This document shows positions 1 to 8,036 of a DNA stretch of 64,000 nt, in pieces (the first letter of the stretch is position 1; the number at the start of each line of letters is the position of its first letter). The notes beneath the pieces are model-generated. The model was not told where the DNA came from. It did not search any database and saw only the letters and a program-made list of their open reading frames with translations. The stretch lies in assembly GCF_045862395.1 (NCBI RefSeq), contig NZ_AP023087.1, positions 806,001-870,000 of the forward strand, in the 5' to 3' direction. The stretch comes from Marinicellulosiphila megalodicopiae (lineage in GTDB: Bacteria; Pseudomonadota; Gammaproteobacteria; Pseudomonadales; Natronospirillaceae). The translations under genes were made by a program, and so were the position numbers.

Positions 1-386
1 AACGGAATATCAGAATATCGATAAAAATATCGATCGTCAGCTACTGCTTCTCTCATTAATGAGATTAATTTATGCCCCTCACTTTTAAATTCTAAATTAT
101 TAAACCAAATCATTTCATACCCAGCAGCTTGGTAAATCTCCATTACATTATTTAAATTATAAATTTTTGCTGTTTTTTGATCATATTCAATTCTAGGGGG
201 GTTAGAAATCCAATGTTTAAGATGTTTTTCAATTAGTCCAGGAGGAAATATCGTTGTAATATTTGAATTTGCGGCAAGAGCAAAAACTAAAACACTCATA
301 CACATAATCATTAATATAGCCGTCACCAGTATGGGTTGGGCTTTACCATTTTGTGTGGTTGTGTTGATATTTTCCCTTGAAACCAT
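1..386 (-). CDS. Partial exported protein, possibly an L,D-transpeptidase N-terminus
   Basis: The frame stays open from an ATG at 386 to the window edge (128 codons), so only the N-terminal part of a leftward gene is present. Residues 1-18 are polar, residues 19-38 form a hydrophobic segment like a signal anchor, and the rest is soluble. Residues 78-97 (LNNVMEIYQAAGYEMIWFNN) and the following stretch with GHKLISLMREAV resemble the N-terminal scaffold region of YcbB/LdtD-type periplasmic L,D-transpeptidases, which has a Y..R.Y.P.W pattern before a helical repeat. The catalytic Cys/His domain would lie outside the window, so the name is tentative. No clear ribosome binding site precedes the start. 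The next gene is divergent, 190 bp away. Confidence 0.45.
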   Translation of the reverse strand, partial: MVSRENINTTTQNGKAQPILVTAILMIMCMSVLVFALAANSNITTIFPPGLIEKHLKHWISNPPRIEYDQKTAKIYNLNNVMEIYQAAGYEMIWFNNLEFKSEGHKLISLMREAVADDRYFYRYSDIP

Positions 387-576
387 ATTGAAACTTCTAT
401 TTCGTAAGTGAATGTTACTTTGGAATCTTAAACTTTAAAAATTTAAGCCATTATTAAAAGTATGGCTGAGGTTTTTAAAAGTATTGTATTTTTTCGATTA
501 TATTTTTAATTTTTAAATTAGCGCGCTGAGTTTTGTTGGCTACACTGAAAATTAAGTAATATTTATTGGAAAAAAC

Positions 577-2145
577 ATGAGGCGAAATGGTGAAGTGAAT
601 AAGCAAGAAAATGTGCTTTCTGATTCTGCAAATCTTGTATCAGCAACGGATTTAAATAGCCGTATCACATTTTGTAATGATGAATTCTTAAATTACTCAG
701 GATATGATCGTGAGGAACTAATAGGTCAGTCCCATAATATAGTTAGGCATCCTGATATGCCTCAAGTTGCTTTTAAAATGATGTGGGAGAGATTAAAAGA
801 TAAAAAACCATGGATGGGTATAGTTAAAAATAGATGCAAAGACGGGAGCTTTTACTGGGTAAATGCATATGTAACCCCAATTTTTGAAAATGAAAATGTA
901 ATCGGTTATGAATCGGTCAGAACAAAAGCAGATAAAAGTGAAATAAAAAGAGCTGAAAAAATATATAAAAAAATAAATGAATCTAGTCAACCCTTTGATT
1001 TGGTTTATAAAAGTTCACCATATATAGAAATATATTTAATGGTTGCTAGCATAGTTACTTTAAGTTTTACAATTAATTACTTTAGTAACCAGGTACTTCC
1101 AGTTTTTTTATCAATCTTGATTTCTGTTTTACTTGGCACAATTATGGGCGGTGTATGGATAAAAAAATATTGTGATAAACATCTAGATTCGGCAGTAAAA
1201 GTGACTGATGATAAAATTGCCCAGTATATTTATATTAATGAATCCGGCAGTTTCGGAAGATCCAAACTTGCAGGGTTGATGCGACAAAAACACCTTCATA
1301 CCGTTTTAGAAAGGCTTCGGCAGCTTGCTAATTTAGTGGATATCCGTACTTCTAAAACTCAAGAAAATTTTGTGGAAACTCAATCTCTTACCAATGAACA
1401 AAAACAACAATCGGCATTAGTTGAAAAAAATTCACATCAATTAGTCGCTGGCGTTAATTCTGTAAATGACTCTGCAAATAGTTCTAGAAAAACAACTCAA
1501 TTAACAATTCAAAATATTAAAAATAGTAATCAGCAGTTACAAAAAACAATAAACTCATTAACCCAGTTGAATACTCATATTGTCAACTCAAATGAAAAAG
1601 TTAATATTTTGGCAGAAGATTCAGATGAGATTAAAAATGTAGTTCAGGTGATTCGCTCAATTGCCGAGCAAACAAATCTTTTAGCTTTAAATGCTGCTAT
1701 TGAAGCTGCAAGGGCTGGTGAACAAGGAAGAGGATTTGCGGTAGTGGCAGATGAAGTTCGAAATTTAGCACAACGAACACAAGACAGTACCGCTTCAATT
1801 ACGCAAATTATTGATAAATTAACGATCACCACTAATGAAACTGTCACTTCAATGCAGCACTCAAAAGAGCAGTCTGAACAATGTATTTCTCAAATACATA
1901 TGGTTGAGGAGGAGCTAACACAAATCACAGGTCAAATTAATGCCATAGATGAAAAAGCATTAATGCAGGCTGAAGTGGTAGAAGATCAAACCAAGGCAAT
2001 CAGTTCAATTGATAAACATGCTCATCGTATTCATGCTTTAGCTGAATCAACAGATGAAAAAATGATGCAAGCAATTGAATTGGCAAACGAATTAAAACAA
2101 CTGACTCAATATCAACACAAATTGATTTCAGGATTTCAACGTTAA
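577..2145 (+). CDS. aer: Aer-like PAS methyl-accepting chemotaxis/aerotaxis receptor
   Basis: A 522-residue chemoreceptor. An N-terminal PAS domain (about residues 18-125) carries RHPDMP and PWMGIVKNR, the signature of Aer-type PAS domains that bind FAD and sense cellular redox state or oxygen. Two hydrophobic segments follow (about 150-200), the usual hairpin membrane anchor without a periplasmic sensor domain. The C-terminal half is the MCP signalling domain; its conserved tip, including NLLALNAAIEAARAGE, lies near residues 362-400 and would contact CheA/CheW. No cheA/cheW genes are nearby. A GTG at 595 is an alternative start. It is 14 bp upstream of the HDOD gene, suggesting co-transcription with it and sthA. 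The Aer-type call is strong; the exact ligand is inferred. Confidence 0.85.
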   Translation: MRRNGEVNKQENVLSDSANLVSATDLNSRITFCNDEFLNYSGYDREELIGQSHNIVRHPDMPQVAFKMMWERLKDKKPWMGIVKNRCKDGSFYWVNAYVTPIFENENVIGYESVRTKADKSEIKRAEKIYKKINESSQPFDLVYKSSPYIEIYLMVASIVTLSFTINYFSNQVLPVFLSILISVLLGTIMGGVWIKKYCDKHLDSAVKVTDDKIAQYIYINESGSFGRSKLAGLMRQKHLHTVLERLRQLANLVDIRTSKTQENFVETQSLTNEQKQQSALVEKNSHQLVAGVNSVNDSANSSRKTTQLTIQNIKNSNQQLQKTINSLTQLNTHIVNSNEKVNILAEDSDEIKNVVQVIRSIAEQTNLLALNAAIEAARAGEQGRGFAVVADEVRNLAQRTQDSTASITQIIDKLTITTNETVTSMQHSKEQSEQCISQIHMVEEELTQITGQINAIDEKALMQAEVVEDQTKAISSIDKHAHRIHALAESTDEKMMQAIELANELKQLTQYQHKLISGFQR

Positions 2146-2159
2146 AAAAAGAGGCAAAC

Positions 2160-2957
2160 ATGATTGAAGAATTAGCACAGGGTTTATTAGATAAATCAAT
2201 TGAAGGCAAATTATCAATGCCAATGTTGCCTGAAGTTGCTCAAAAAGCGATGTCATTGGCTCAAGACCCAGATTCTGATGCTGGGAGTTTGGCTAATTTG
2301 ATACAGTCAGATCAATCTCTTGCCGCACATGTCATGAGAATTGCCAACTCAGCTGCTTACTCACCAAATGGAAATATCATTTCTTTGCAGCAAGCTATCA
2401 GTCGATTAGGCATGAATATGATTGCAGAGATTACCTTAACTGCAGCGTTAAGTGCTGTTCGTTTTAAAATAAAAGGATTTGAAAAAACACTGGATCTGAT
2501 TTGGCAGCATGCTGTATTAAGTGGATTATGGAGTAAGGAAATTGCACGTAAGGCGAGAAAGAATGTTGAAGCCGCCTACATTGGAGGATTACTTCATAGT
2601 ATAGGTAAACCCGTTATAATTCAGGCATTAGTAAATGATGATCCAAGTGTGACTCCTGAGCAATGTTTGAAGGTTTGTGAATTATGCTTTTTGCAAATTG
2701 GTGTTCATATTGCCAATTTTTGGAAAATGCCTGAACAAGTCATAAAAGCCATTCAAATTCAAGATTCCAATGAATTAAGTGATGCCGTTTATATAGGTAG
2801 CTTATTTGCTGGAGTAAATTTATCTGAGGAATTAGATTGGGAGTCACTAAAAGGTCAGGAGCGTCTTGCGAGTTTAAATCTTTATGAAGAGGACGTTGAA
2901 GCATTAATACAAATGCAGGATAAAATTCAATCTGCGAAAATGGCGATGATGTTATGA
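2160..2957 (+). CDS. HDOD domain signalling protein
   Basis: A 265-residue protein made almost entirely of an HDOD domain (about residues 15-220), the non-catalytic relative of HD phosphohydrolases found in bacterial signalling proteins. Visible family features are the LPEVAQKAMSLAQDPDSDAG start, the SLAAHVMRIANSAAYSP helix pair, and SLQQAISRLGMNMIAEI. There are no membrane segments or extra output domains, so it probably acts as a cytoplasmic scaffold or regulator. Its stop overlaps the sthA start (ATGA at 2954-2957), so the two are translationally coupled. It lies between a redox-sensing receptor gene and a transhydrogenase gene, which hints at a redox-linked role; that is inference. The domain call is firm and the function unknown. 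Confidence 0.85.
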   Translation: MIEELAQGLLDKSIEGKLSMPMLPEVAQKAMSLAQDPDSDAGSLANLIQSDQSLAAHVMRIANSAAYSPNGNIISLQQAISRLGMNMIAEITLTAALSAVRFKIKGFEKTLDLIWQHAVLSGLWSKEIARKARKNVEAAYIGGLLHSIGKPVIIQALVNDDPSVTPEQCLKVCELCFLQIGVHIANFWKMPEQVIKAIQIQDSNELSDAVYIGSLFAGVNLSEELDWESLKGQERLASLNLYEEDVEALIQMQDKIQSAKMAMML

Positions 2958-4366
2958 ATCAAATAAAAGATTTAGATTTTGTTGTAATTGGATCAGGTCC
3001 AGCTGGTCAAAAAGCTGCAATTCAAGCTGCAAAAGCAGGTCAGTCAGTCGCTTTAATCGAGCAGGATGCATTATTAGGAGGTGCGTGTGTACATAGAGGG
3101 ACTATTCCTAGTAAAACATTAAGAGAAAATGCAAAGCGCGTAAATATTATGCGTGAAAATGCAAACTTAGCTAATTTTCAATTAGATGAAACAACAGAAA
3201 TGAACACGTTGATTGATCGCTTGGATTTAGTACTAAAAGCCCATGATCATTTTATGGTTAAACAAATAAAACGAAATCAAATTGATCATATTCATGGTCG
3301 AGCAAATTTTGAAGCCTTTGATGAAAATAAAAACAAGCACGTTATTAAAGTTAGATTTATCCAAGGAGATGAGCAAACTATTTATGCATCGCAAGTAGTG
3401 ATTGCAACTGGGTCTATTCCTCGTGAGCCTGATGATGTGCCTATAGATCATGAATATATTTTTGATTCGGATTCTATTTTATCAATGCTGTATCTTCCAA
3501 AAAGTTTAACTGTGTTGGGTGGCGGTGTGATTGCAAGTGAGTATGCATCAGTTTTTCAAGCCTTGGGGGTAAAGGTAACAATGATTGATAAATATCCAAG
3601 ACCTCTTGGGTTTATGGATCATGAATTAACCGATCGTTTTGTTCATGCCTTCGAACAAATGGGAGGCACTTGGCTTGGAGATACACAATTGAATAAAGTG
3701 TATTGGGACAATAAAAATTCAGTAGTATGTGAAACATCAACAGGAATAGAAATAAAATCTGAAAAATTATTATGTGCAGCAGGAAGAGTTGCGAATATTA
3801 AAGGATTAAAAATTGAAAATGTAAATTTAAATTTAAATGATCGGGGCCATATTCCTGTGGATGAAAATTTAGAGACACCTACTAAAAATATCTATGCAGC
3901 AGGCGATGTAATTGGACCACCTTCATTGGCATCTACATCAATGGAGCAAGGGCGAAGAGTTGCTTGTAATGCATTGAATTTAGAAATTGGGAAAATGAGC
4001 CATTTAATTCCAACAGGTATTTATGGTATTCCCGAATTGTCAGCCGTTGGGCTAACTCAAACGCAAGCTGTAGAAAAGTATGGCGAAGTATTAATAGGAC
4101 ATGCAAATTTTGAAGAGATTGCTCGAGGGCAGATTTCGGGTATTCAAAATGGCATGCTGAAATTAATTTGTTCTGCGGATGCAAAAACTATTTTGGGAGT
4201 GCAAATTGTAGGTGAAGGCGCAACAGAATTAATTCATATTGGCCAAATGGCAATGTTAGGTAATTTTAAAGTTAAAGATTTTGTTGAAACAATTTTTAAC
4301 TTCCCCACGTTAGCAGAAGCGTATCGTGTGGCTGCACTTTCTGCTTTGGGAAAACTTAAAAATTAG
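2954..4366 (+). CDS. sthA: Soluble pyridine nucleotide transhydrogenase SthA
   Basis: A 470-residue flavoprotein of the pyridine nucleotide-disulfide oxidoreductase superfamily that transfers hydride between NADPH and NAD+. The FAD site GSGPAG is at residues 13-18, the NAD(P) site GGGVIASEYASVF lies mid-protein, and the second FAD motif is YAAGDVIGPP. Where lipoamide dehydrogenases have the redox pair C-x4-C, this protein has CVHRGT (Cys45, Thr50), the single-cysteine pattern that separates SthA from dihydrolipoamide dehydrogenase. Length matches the family (about 465). It overlaps the HDOD gene by 4 bp and ends in a hairpin shared with the convergent gene at 4398. It probably balances NADPH against NADH in the cytoplasm. 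Confidence 0.95.
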   Translation: MNQIKDLDFVVIGSGPAGQKAAIQAAKAGQSVALIEQDALLGGACVHRGTIPSKTLRENAKRVNIMRENANLANFQLDETTEMNTLIDRLDLVLKAHDHFMVKQIKRNQIDHIHGRANFEAFDENKNKHVIKVRFIQGDEQTIYASQVVIATGSIPREPDDVPIDHEYIFDSDSILSMLYLPKSLTVLGGGVIASEYASVFQALGVKVTMIDKYPRPLGFMDHELTDRFVHAFEQMGGTWLGDTQLNKVYWDNKNSVVCETSTGIEIKSEKLLCAAGRVANIKGLKIENVNLNLNDRGHIPVDENLETPTKNIYAAGDVIGPPSLASTSMEQGRRVACNALNLEIGKMSHLIPTGIYGIPELSAVGLTQTQAVEKYGEVLIGHANFEEIARGQISGIQNGMLKLICSADAKTILGVQIVGEGATELIHIGQMAMLGNFKVKDFVETIFNFPTLAEAYRVAALSALGKLKN

Positions 4367-4399
4367 AGTAACTTAAAAATTTTAAGTTACTCTAATTTT
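4359..4399. terminator. Bidirectional hairpin terminator containing both stop codons
   Basis: A perfect 19-bp inverted repeat (arms 4359-4377 and 4381-4399, 3-nt loop) separates convergent sthA and the adhesin gene. The sthA TAG (4364-4366) lies in the left arm and the leftward TAA (4398-4400) starts in the right arm. Read leftward, a T-rich run follows the stem; read rightward, only a short T4 run, so termination may be stronger for the leftward gene. Confidence 0.75.
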
Positions 4400-7300
4400 A
4401 AAAAAAGCGATGGATCGATAAGGTAATCGCATTTGCATCACTAGTAAAAGTGCTAAGATTGATTCTTGCAAAAAGATCCGCCTGTAACTGTAATTCAGCT
4501 CCTAAAACAAAACTGGGTTGAAAATTAGAGGTGGAATTTATAGTAATTAACTCTGAGTTAGTGCGATTTCTAACCGCCGACAAACCTGTTTTTATAAATA
4601 AATTGTAAGGTTTTAGTTGTTCGGCTTTATATAAATAACCACCAACATATAGTGCAGGGGTAAAATAATGCAATTTAGCTTCGCCAGTGATGTCTGGATT
4701 ATTATTTTTTAGCGTATTAGCCCCTAGATAATTGAATTCTATTTCTGAAAATGCTCGATTATAAAAACGCCATCCTAGTTGAGCTGTGACTGCACTTGAG
4801 ATCGAATTCTGAGCTTTCCAAGTACTTTGACTATCGTCAGGATTTAATAATGAAACACCTAGCTGGCCACCACCATAAAAACATCTTTGATAATATTCAT
4901 TAGAATAATTACATGAGCTATAAGGTGTAATTGCTTGAGAAATGGTGGATGTTAAAAGCAATCCTAAGAACAAAAATTGAAATTTATGCGTGCTGAATCT
5001 AGTAATCATTATCAAGCTTGTAATTAAACTTATAAATAGAATTGGGAAGGATCCAACCGCTGTATTTACGCCAGGATCTACTTCAAGATAATCAATAATA
5101 TTGTTGTTGTTAAAGTCACCGTTTTCCAATCCATCTATCCAACCATCATTATCTGAATCCGAATCTAAATAATTAAGTAGCCCATCTTGATCAAAATCAT
5201 TAAAAGCTAAGACTTTTGCATCATCGATCCCGTCTTTATTCAGATCAATACCATTGGTAATATTGACGTCAAACGCATCATCAATGCCGTCAAAGTCGGA
5301 ATCTTTTAAAAGTGGTGGAGTTTGTAGTTGTTCTAAATTATCTGTAATACCATCGTCATCACTATCAATACTAAAAACTGGATACAAACTGGACTCATTA
5401 ATGTCTTTTGCGCCATCATTATTAATATCAATTATACCTAAGAAATCTACATCATAAGCGTCATCGATTCCATCAGAGTCAGAATCATTGCCTGTTAATG
5501 GCGCAGAACCACTTTCAATTTGGTCAGATATGCCATCGCCATCACTGTCAGGATCAAGTCTGTCTACAACGCCATCGCCATCGGTATCTTGATTACCTTC
5601 TTGTCCGTCAGCTATGCCATCGTTATCATCATCACCATCAATGCTGCTTGGAATACCATCGTTGTCTACATCATCTGAGCTACCATGTTTATTCGGTTCA
5701 TAATCGGCTAAACCTATAATGCCGTCTGCGTCTTCATCGTCAGTGCCGTCAATCATACCGTCGTTGTTTTCATCTAATATTCCTATTGCAATGGTGGATA
5801 TGTCGAAAATATTATCGCCGTTGGCATCTAAATCTTTATAATCGGGGATAGAGTCGTTGTCTGTATCGCTTGGGTTTTCAATGAGTTCAGGTGAACCATT
5901 TACTAATCCGTCGCCATCAATGTCATTTGCATTGGGGGCTTGACTGCCTCCTGTTGCCACACTGTTTGCTTCAAGTGTATCTAAGATGCTGTCATTATCG
6001 GAATCCAAATCTAAAAAATCCGCAACACCATCGTTGTCAGTGTCGATAGCCATTGCATTATCATCAATGCCATCATTATTGTTATCAATTCCAAGGGTAA
6101 CATCCGCGTCAAATGTATCAATGATGCCATCGCCATCACTATCTATTAACTTTCCATTAATTAGGTGGTTTTCATTTTCAGCGCGATCACTTATCCCGTC
6201 GTTATCGGAATCTAAATCAAGAGAATTTATGATGCCGTCATGATCATTATCTAAATCAATTAAACCGTTATTATTTTCGATAATATCCACAATTCCATCG
6301 TTATCGTCATCGGGGTCTGTAATGTTTGGGTCTAAATCTTCATCACTATCAAGTAAAATAGTGACTTCGAAAGTTTGAATGTTTGTATTGTTTTCAGGAT
6401 CGCTCACACTAATTTCAACGGTTAACAAAGTGCTAGCTTGGCCTTTTAAATCTAAACCATTGATTAAATGCAGTTCGCCATTATTAATCTCAAATGCATT
6501 GCCCGAGTCGTTGGTTATCTGGATGATTAATTCATTTGAATCATTATCTTCATCAAATACTTGAATGGTTTCGATATAGGTGGTTTTTTCAGCTATGGCA
6601 ATTTCGACTAATATTTCACTGTTATTATTGGTGAAAATTGGAGCATTTGAAGTGCCGATTTGAACAGTTTTGGTAGAAGCAACTTGAGGGATTTCACCTA
6701 CTAATTCATTACCAAATTCAATGACATAACCTGCAATATCATTTCCAGAGAATCCATTTTCAGCATCATCAGGGTAGTCGTTCCATGTGCCATTTGCATA
6801 AAAATGGCCATATAGCTCATTTCGGTTTTCATAATTATTAGGCTCTTGTGTATCCCAATTTTCGAACATATTATCCACTGGCGTGCCATTGATTAATCCC
6901 ATCCAAAATGTTTGGCCAGCTTCAGGCCCCGAAACCCATTGCCATTCATTGGTGTCTCCAAGATCAATATTACGTGCGCCCATCCATGAATTGCCATTTA
7001 TTTTTTCAGTCACAAATTGATTTTCTGTAATTTCAGTAACAGTCACAAGGTAACCAGTCATAGACTGATAAATAGTATTTTGAGCAATAGAATTTGCTTC
7101 AGTCCAGCTGATAGCATCTGCTTCAACGTATTTATAAAAATGATTATTGTAAAAGTTAAATAAAATATCTTCCCCAACAGTGAAGGAAATATACCGAGGG
7201 CCTTTATCTTGAGTTGCAGTGATCGTGACCGTTCTTAGTAATGCCTGATAGTCACTGTCCAAAGTAGCAGAACCATCAGAGGTAAAAGTAAGAATCCCTT

Positions 7301-7598
7301 TGCTTGAATCGTAAGAGCCATTAATTGAAAAGTTAGTTGCAATCTCTTGATCAAAATCTAACGTATCTCCAAGTGATAAATTAGCAATAATTACCTGCAT
7401 TGCGGTTATAGGTTCATCACTAGATAAACTAAAATTTGGATCAACTAGTGTAGGTTGGTTGAGTTTTGCTATAGAAGTGCCATCTGAATTATTAATATCT
7501 AAGGCGGCGAAGCCTTGAAGGGGGAATAGAAGACTAAAAAGGATAATCAGTAATGAGAATTTCTGAGTAAATAAAGAATCAAAATTGGGGTTTGTCAT
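4398..7598 (-). CDS. Exported lectin/cadherin/TSP3-repeat adhesin running in frame into an outer-membrane barrel
   Basis: About 1066 residues from the ATG at 7598, chosen because GAGAA lies six bases upstream and a classic signal peptide follows (hydrophobic core, then LQGFA). ATG 7610 and TTG 7634 are in-frame alternatives. In order: a beta-rich region to about 140; a C-type-lectin-like domain (about 145-300; WMGARNI, a WQW core, EPNN and YVIEFG); a cadherin-like domain (about 315-420); a long run of calcium-binding thrombospondin type 3 repeats of the DxDxDG kind (about 425-845); a hydrophobic stretch (850-864); a second signal-like hydrophobic segment ending TISQA; and a barrel of about 175 residues with alternating strands ending in Phe. 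The first part could bind glycans on surfaces or other cells; the last resembles OmpA-type eight-stranded barrels. See findings for the two-protein possibility. Confidence 0.75.
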   Translation of the reverse strand: MTNPNFDSLFTQKFSLLIILFSLLFPLQGFAALDINNSDGTSIAKLNQPTLVDPNFSLSSDEPITAMQVIIANLSLGDTLDFDQEIATNFSINGSYDSSKGILTFTSDGSATLDSDYQALLRTVTITATQDKGPRYISFTVGEDILFNFYNNHFYKYVEADAISWTEANSIAQNTIYQSMTGYLVTVTEITENQFVTEKINGNSWMGARNIDLGDTNEWQWVSGPEAGQTFWMGLINGTPVDNMFENWDTQEPNNYENRNELYGHFYANGTWNDYPDDAENGFSGNDIAGYVIEFGNELVGEIPQVASTKTVQIGTSNAPIFTNNNSEILVEIAIAEKTTYIETIQVFDEDNDSNELIIQITNDSGNAFEINNGELHLINGLDLKGQASTLLTVEISVSDPENNTNIQTFEVTILLDSDEDLDPNITDPDDDNDGIVDIIENNNGLIDLDNDHDGIINSLDLDSDNDGISDRAENENHLINGKLIDSDGDGIIDTFDADVTLGIDNNNDGIDDNAMAIDTDNDGVADFLDLDSDNDSILDTLEANSVATGGSQAPNANDIDGDGLVNGSPELIENPSDTDNDSIPDYKDLDANGDNIFDISTIAIGILDENNDGMIDGTDDEDADGIIGLADYEPNKHGSSDDVDNDGIPSSIDGDDDNDGIADGQEGNQDTDGDGVVDRLDPDSDGDGISDQIESGSAPLTGNDSDSDGIDDAYDVDFLGIIDINNDGAKDINESSLYPVFSIDSDDDGITDNLEQLQTPPLLKDSDFDGIDDAFDVNITNGIDLNKDGIDDAKVLAFNDFDQDGLLNYLDSDSDNDGWIDGLENGDFNNNNIIDYLEVDPGVNTAVGSFPILFISLITSLIMITRFSTHKFQFLFLGLLLTSTISQAITPYSSCNYSNEYYQRCFYGGGQLGVSLLNPDDSQSTWKAQNSISSAVTAQLGWRFYNRAFSEIEFNYLGANTLKNNNPDITGEAKLHYFTPALYVGGYLYKAEQLKPYNLFIKTGLSAVRNRTNSELITINSTSNFQPSFVLGAELQLQADLFARINLSTFTSDANAITLSIHRFF

Positions 7599-8036
7599 AA
7601 TAGTTCTCATTTTAGAAGCGGGCTTTTTCGTCAATATATGATCGATTCTTGCACGGTTGTTAATTTAAAACTATGAACTCAGGCACGAGTTGTTAAAAAG
7701 TGATCAAAAATTGTCAGAAAATACAGATATGGAATATTGTTTAATAGAAAATGAAATATAAACCTTTTTTTAATTCGAAAGAGAAATATAAGTGGAATAA
7801 TTAAGGAACATTTATTACTCAGGGGTAGTAAATAGAGTAAGTAAATGTGATAAGCGTCACAAAAAGTTACAATAACTGAGTGGTTGATCACTATATTACA
7901 CTTCGCAACACTAACTTATGAGGGAATGACTGGTGTTTTGACGTAGAATTGGCACACCAAAACAGAGTTGAGTCGTATTAACGAGTTTAATTTCAATTCA
8001 ACCTGTTTAAGAAATTTTCCACCAAAGGTAAAAATT
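7599..8036. other. Divergent regulatory region between adhesin and cellulase genes
   Basis: A 438-bp AT-rich gap between the leftward adhesin gene and the rightward cellulase gene. It holds a perfect CRP-type palindrome (7846-7861) and, on the cellulase side, AAAGG about ten bases before the ATG at 8037. A TATATT box at 7892-7897 and a TACAAT box at 7868-7873 are possible -10 elements, but neither sits at a classical distance from the CRP site with a good -35, so the start site is unresolved. An open frame on the minus strand (7679-7891) is rich in Phe, Leu and Ile and has no recognisable features; it is not accepted as a gene. Confidence 0.6.
7846..7861. promoter_or_regulatory. Perfect CRP (cAMP receptor protein) binding palindrome
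   Basis: The sequence TGTGA-TAAGCG-TCACA matches both half-sites of the gammaproteobacterial CRP consensus (TGTGA-N6-TCACA). Its centre is about 183 bp upstream of the cellulase start and about 255 bp upstream of the adhesin start, so it could control one or both. cAMP-CRP control would fit a polysaccharide-degrading enzyme used when preferred carbon is scarce. The match is seen directly; binding and direction of action are inferred. Confidence 0.75.

Noticed and set aside
2954..4366. Dihydrolipoamide dehydrogenase or glutathione reductase
   Set aside because: The redox disulfide is missing: the motif reads CVHRGT, as in SthA.
5254..6243. Plus-strand frames across the TSP3 repeats
   Set aside because: They are Ser/Leu-rich antisense shadows of the repeated Asp-rich coding sequence.
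7679..7891. 70-residue minus-strand frame in the divergent region
   Set aside because: No ribosome binding site, no family resemblance, composition is that of AT-rich noncoding DNA, and it spans the CRP site.
7948..7970. Sigma-54-like TTGGCACACC upstream of the cellulase
   Set aside because: The GG is not followed by GC at 10 bases, so the -12 element is missing.
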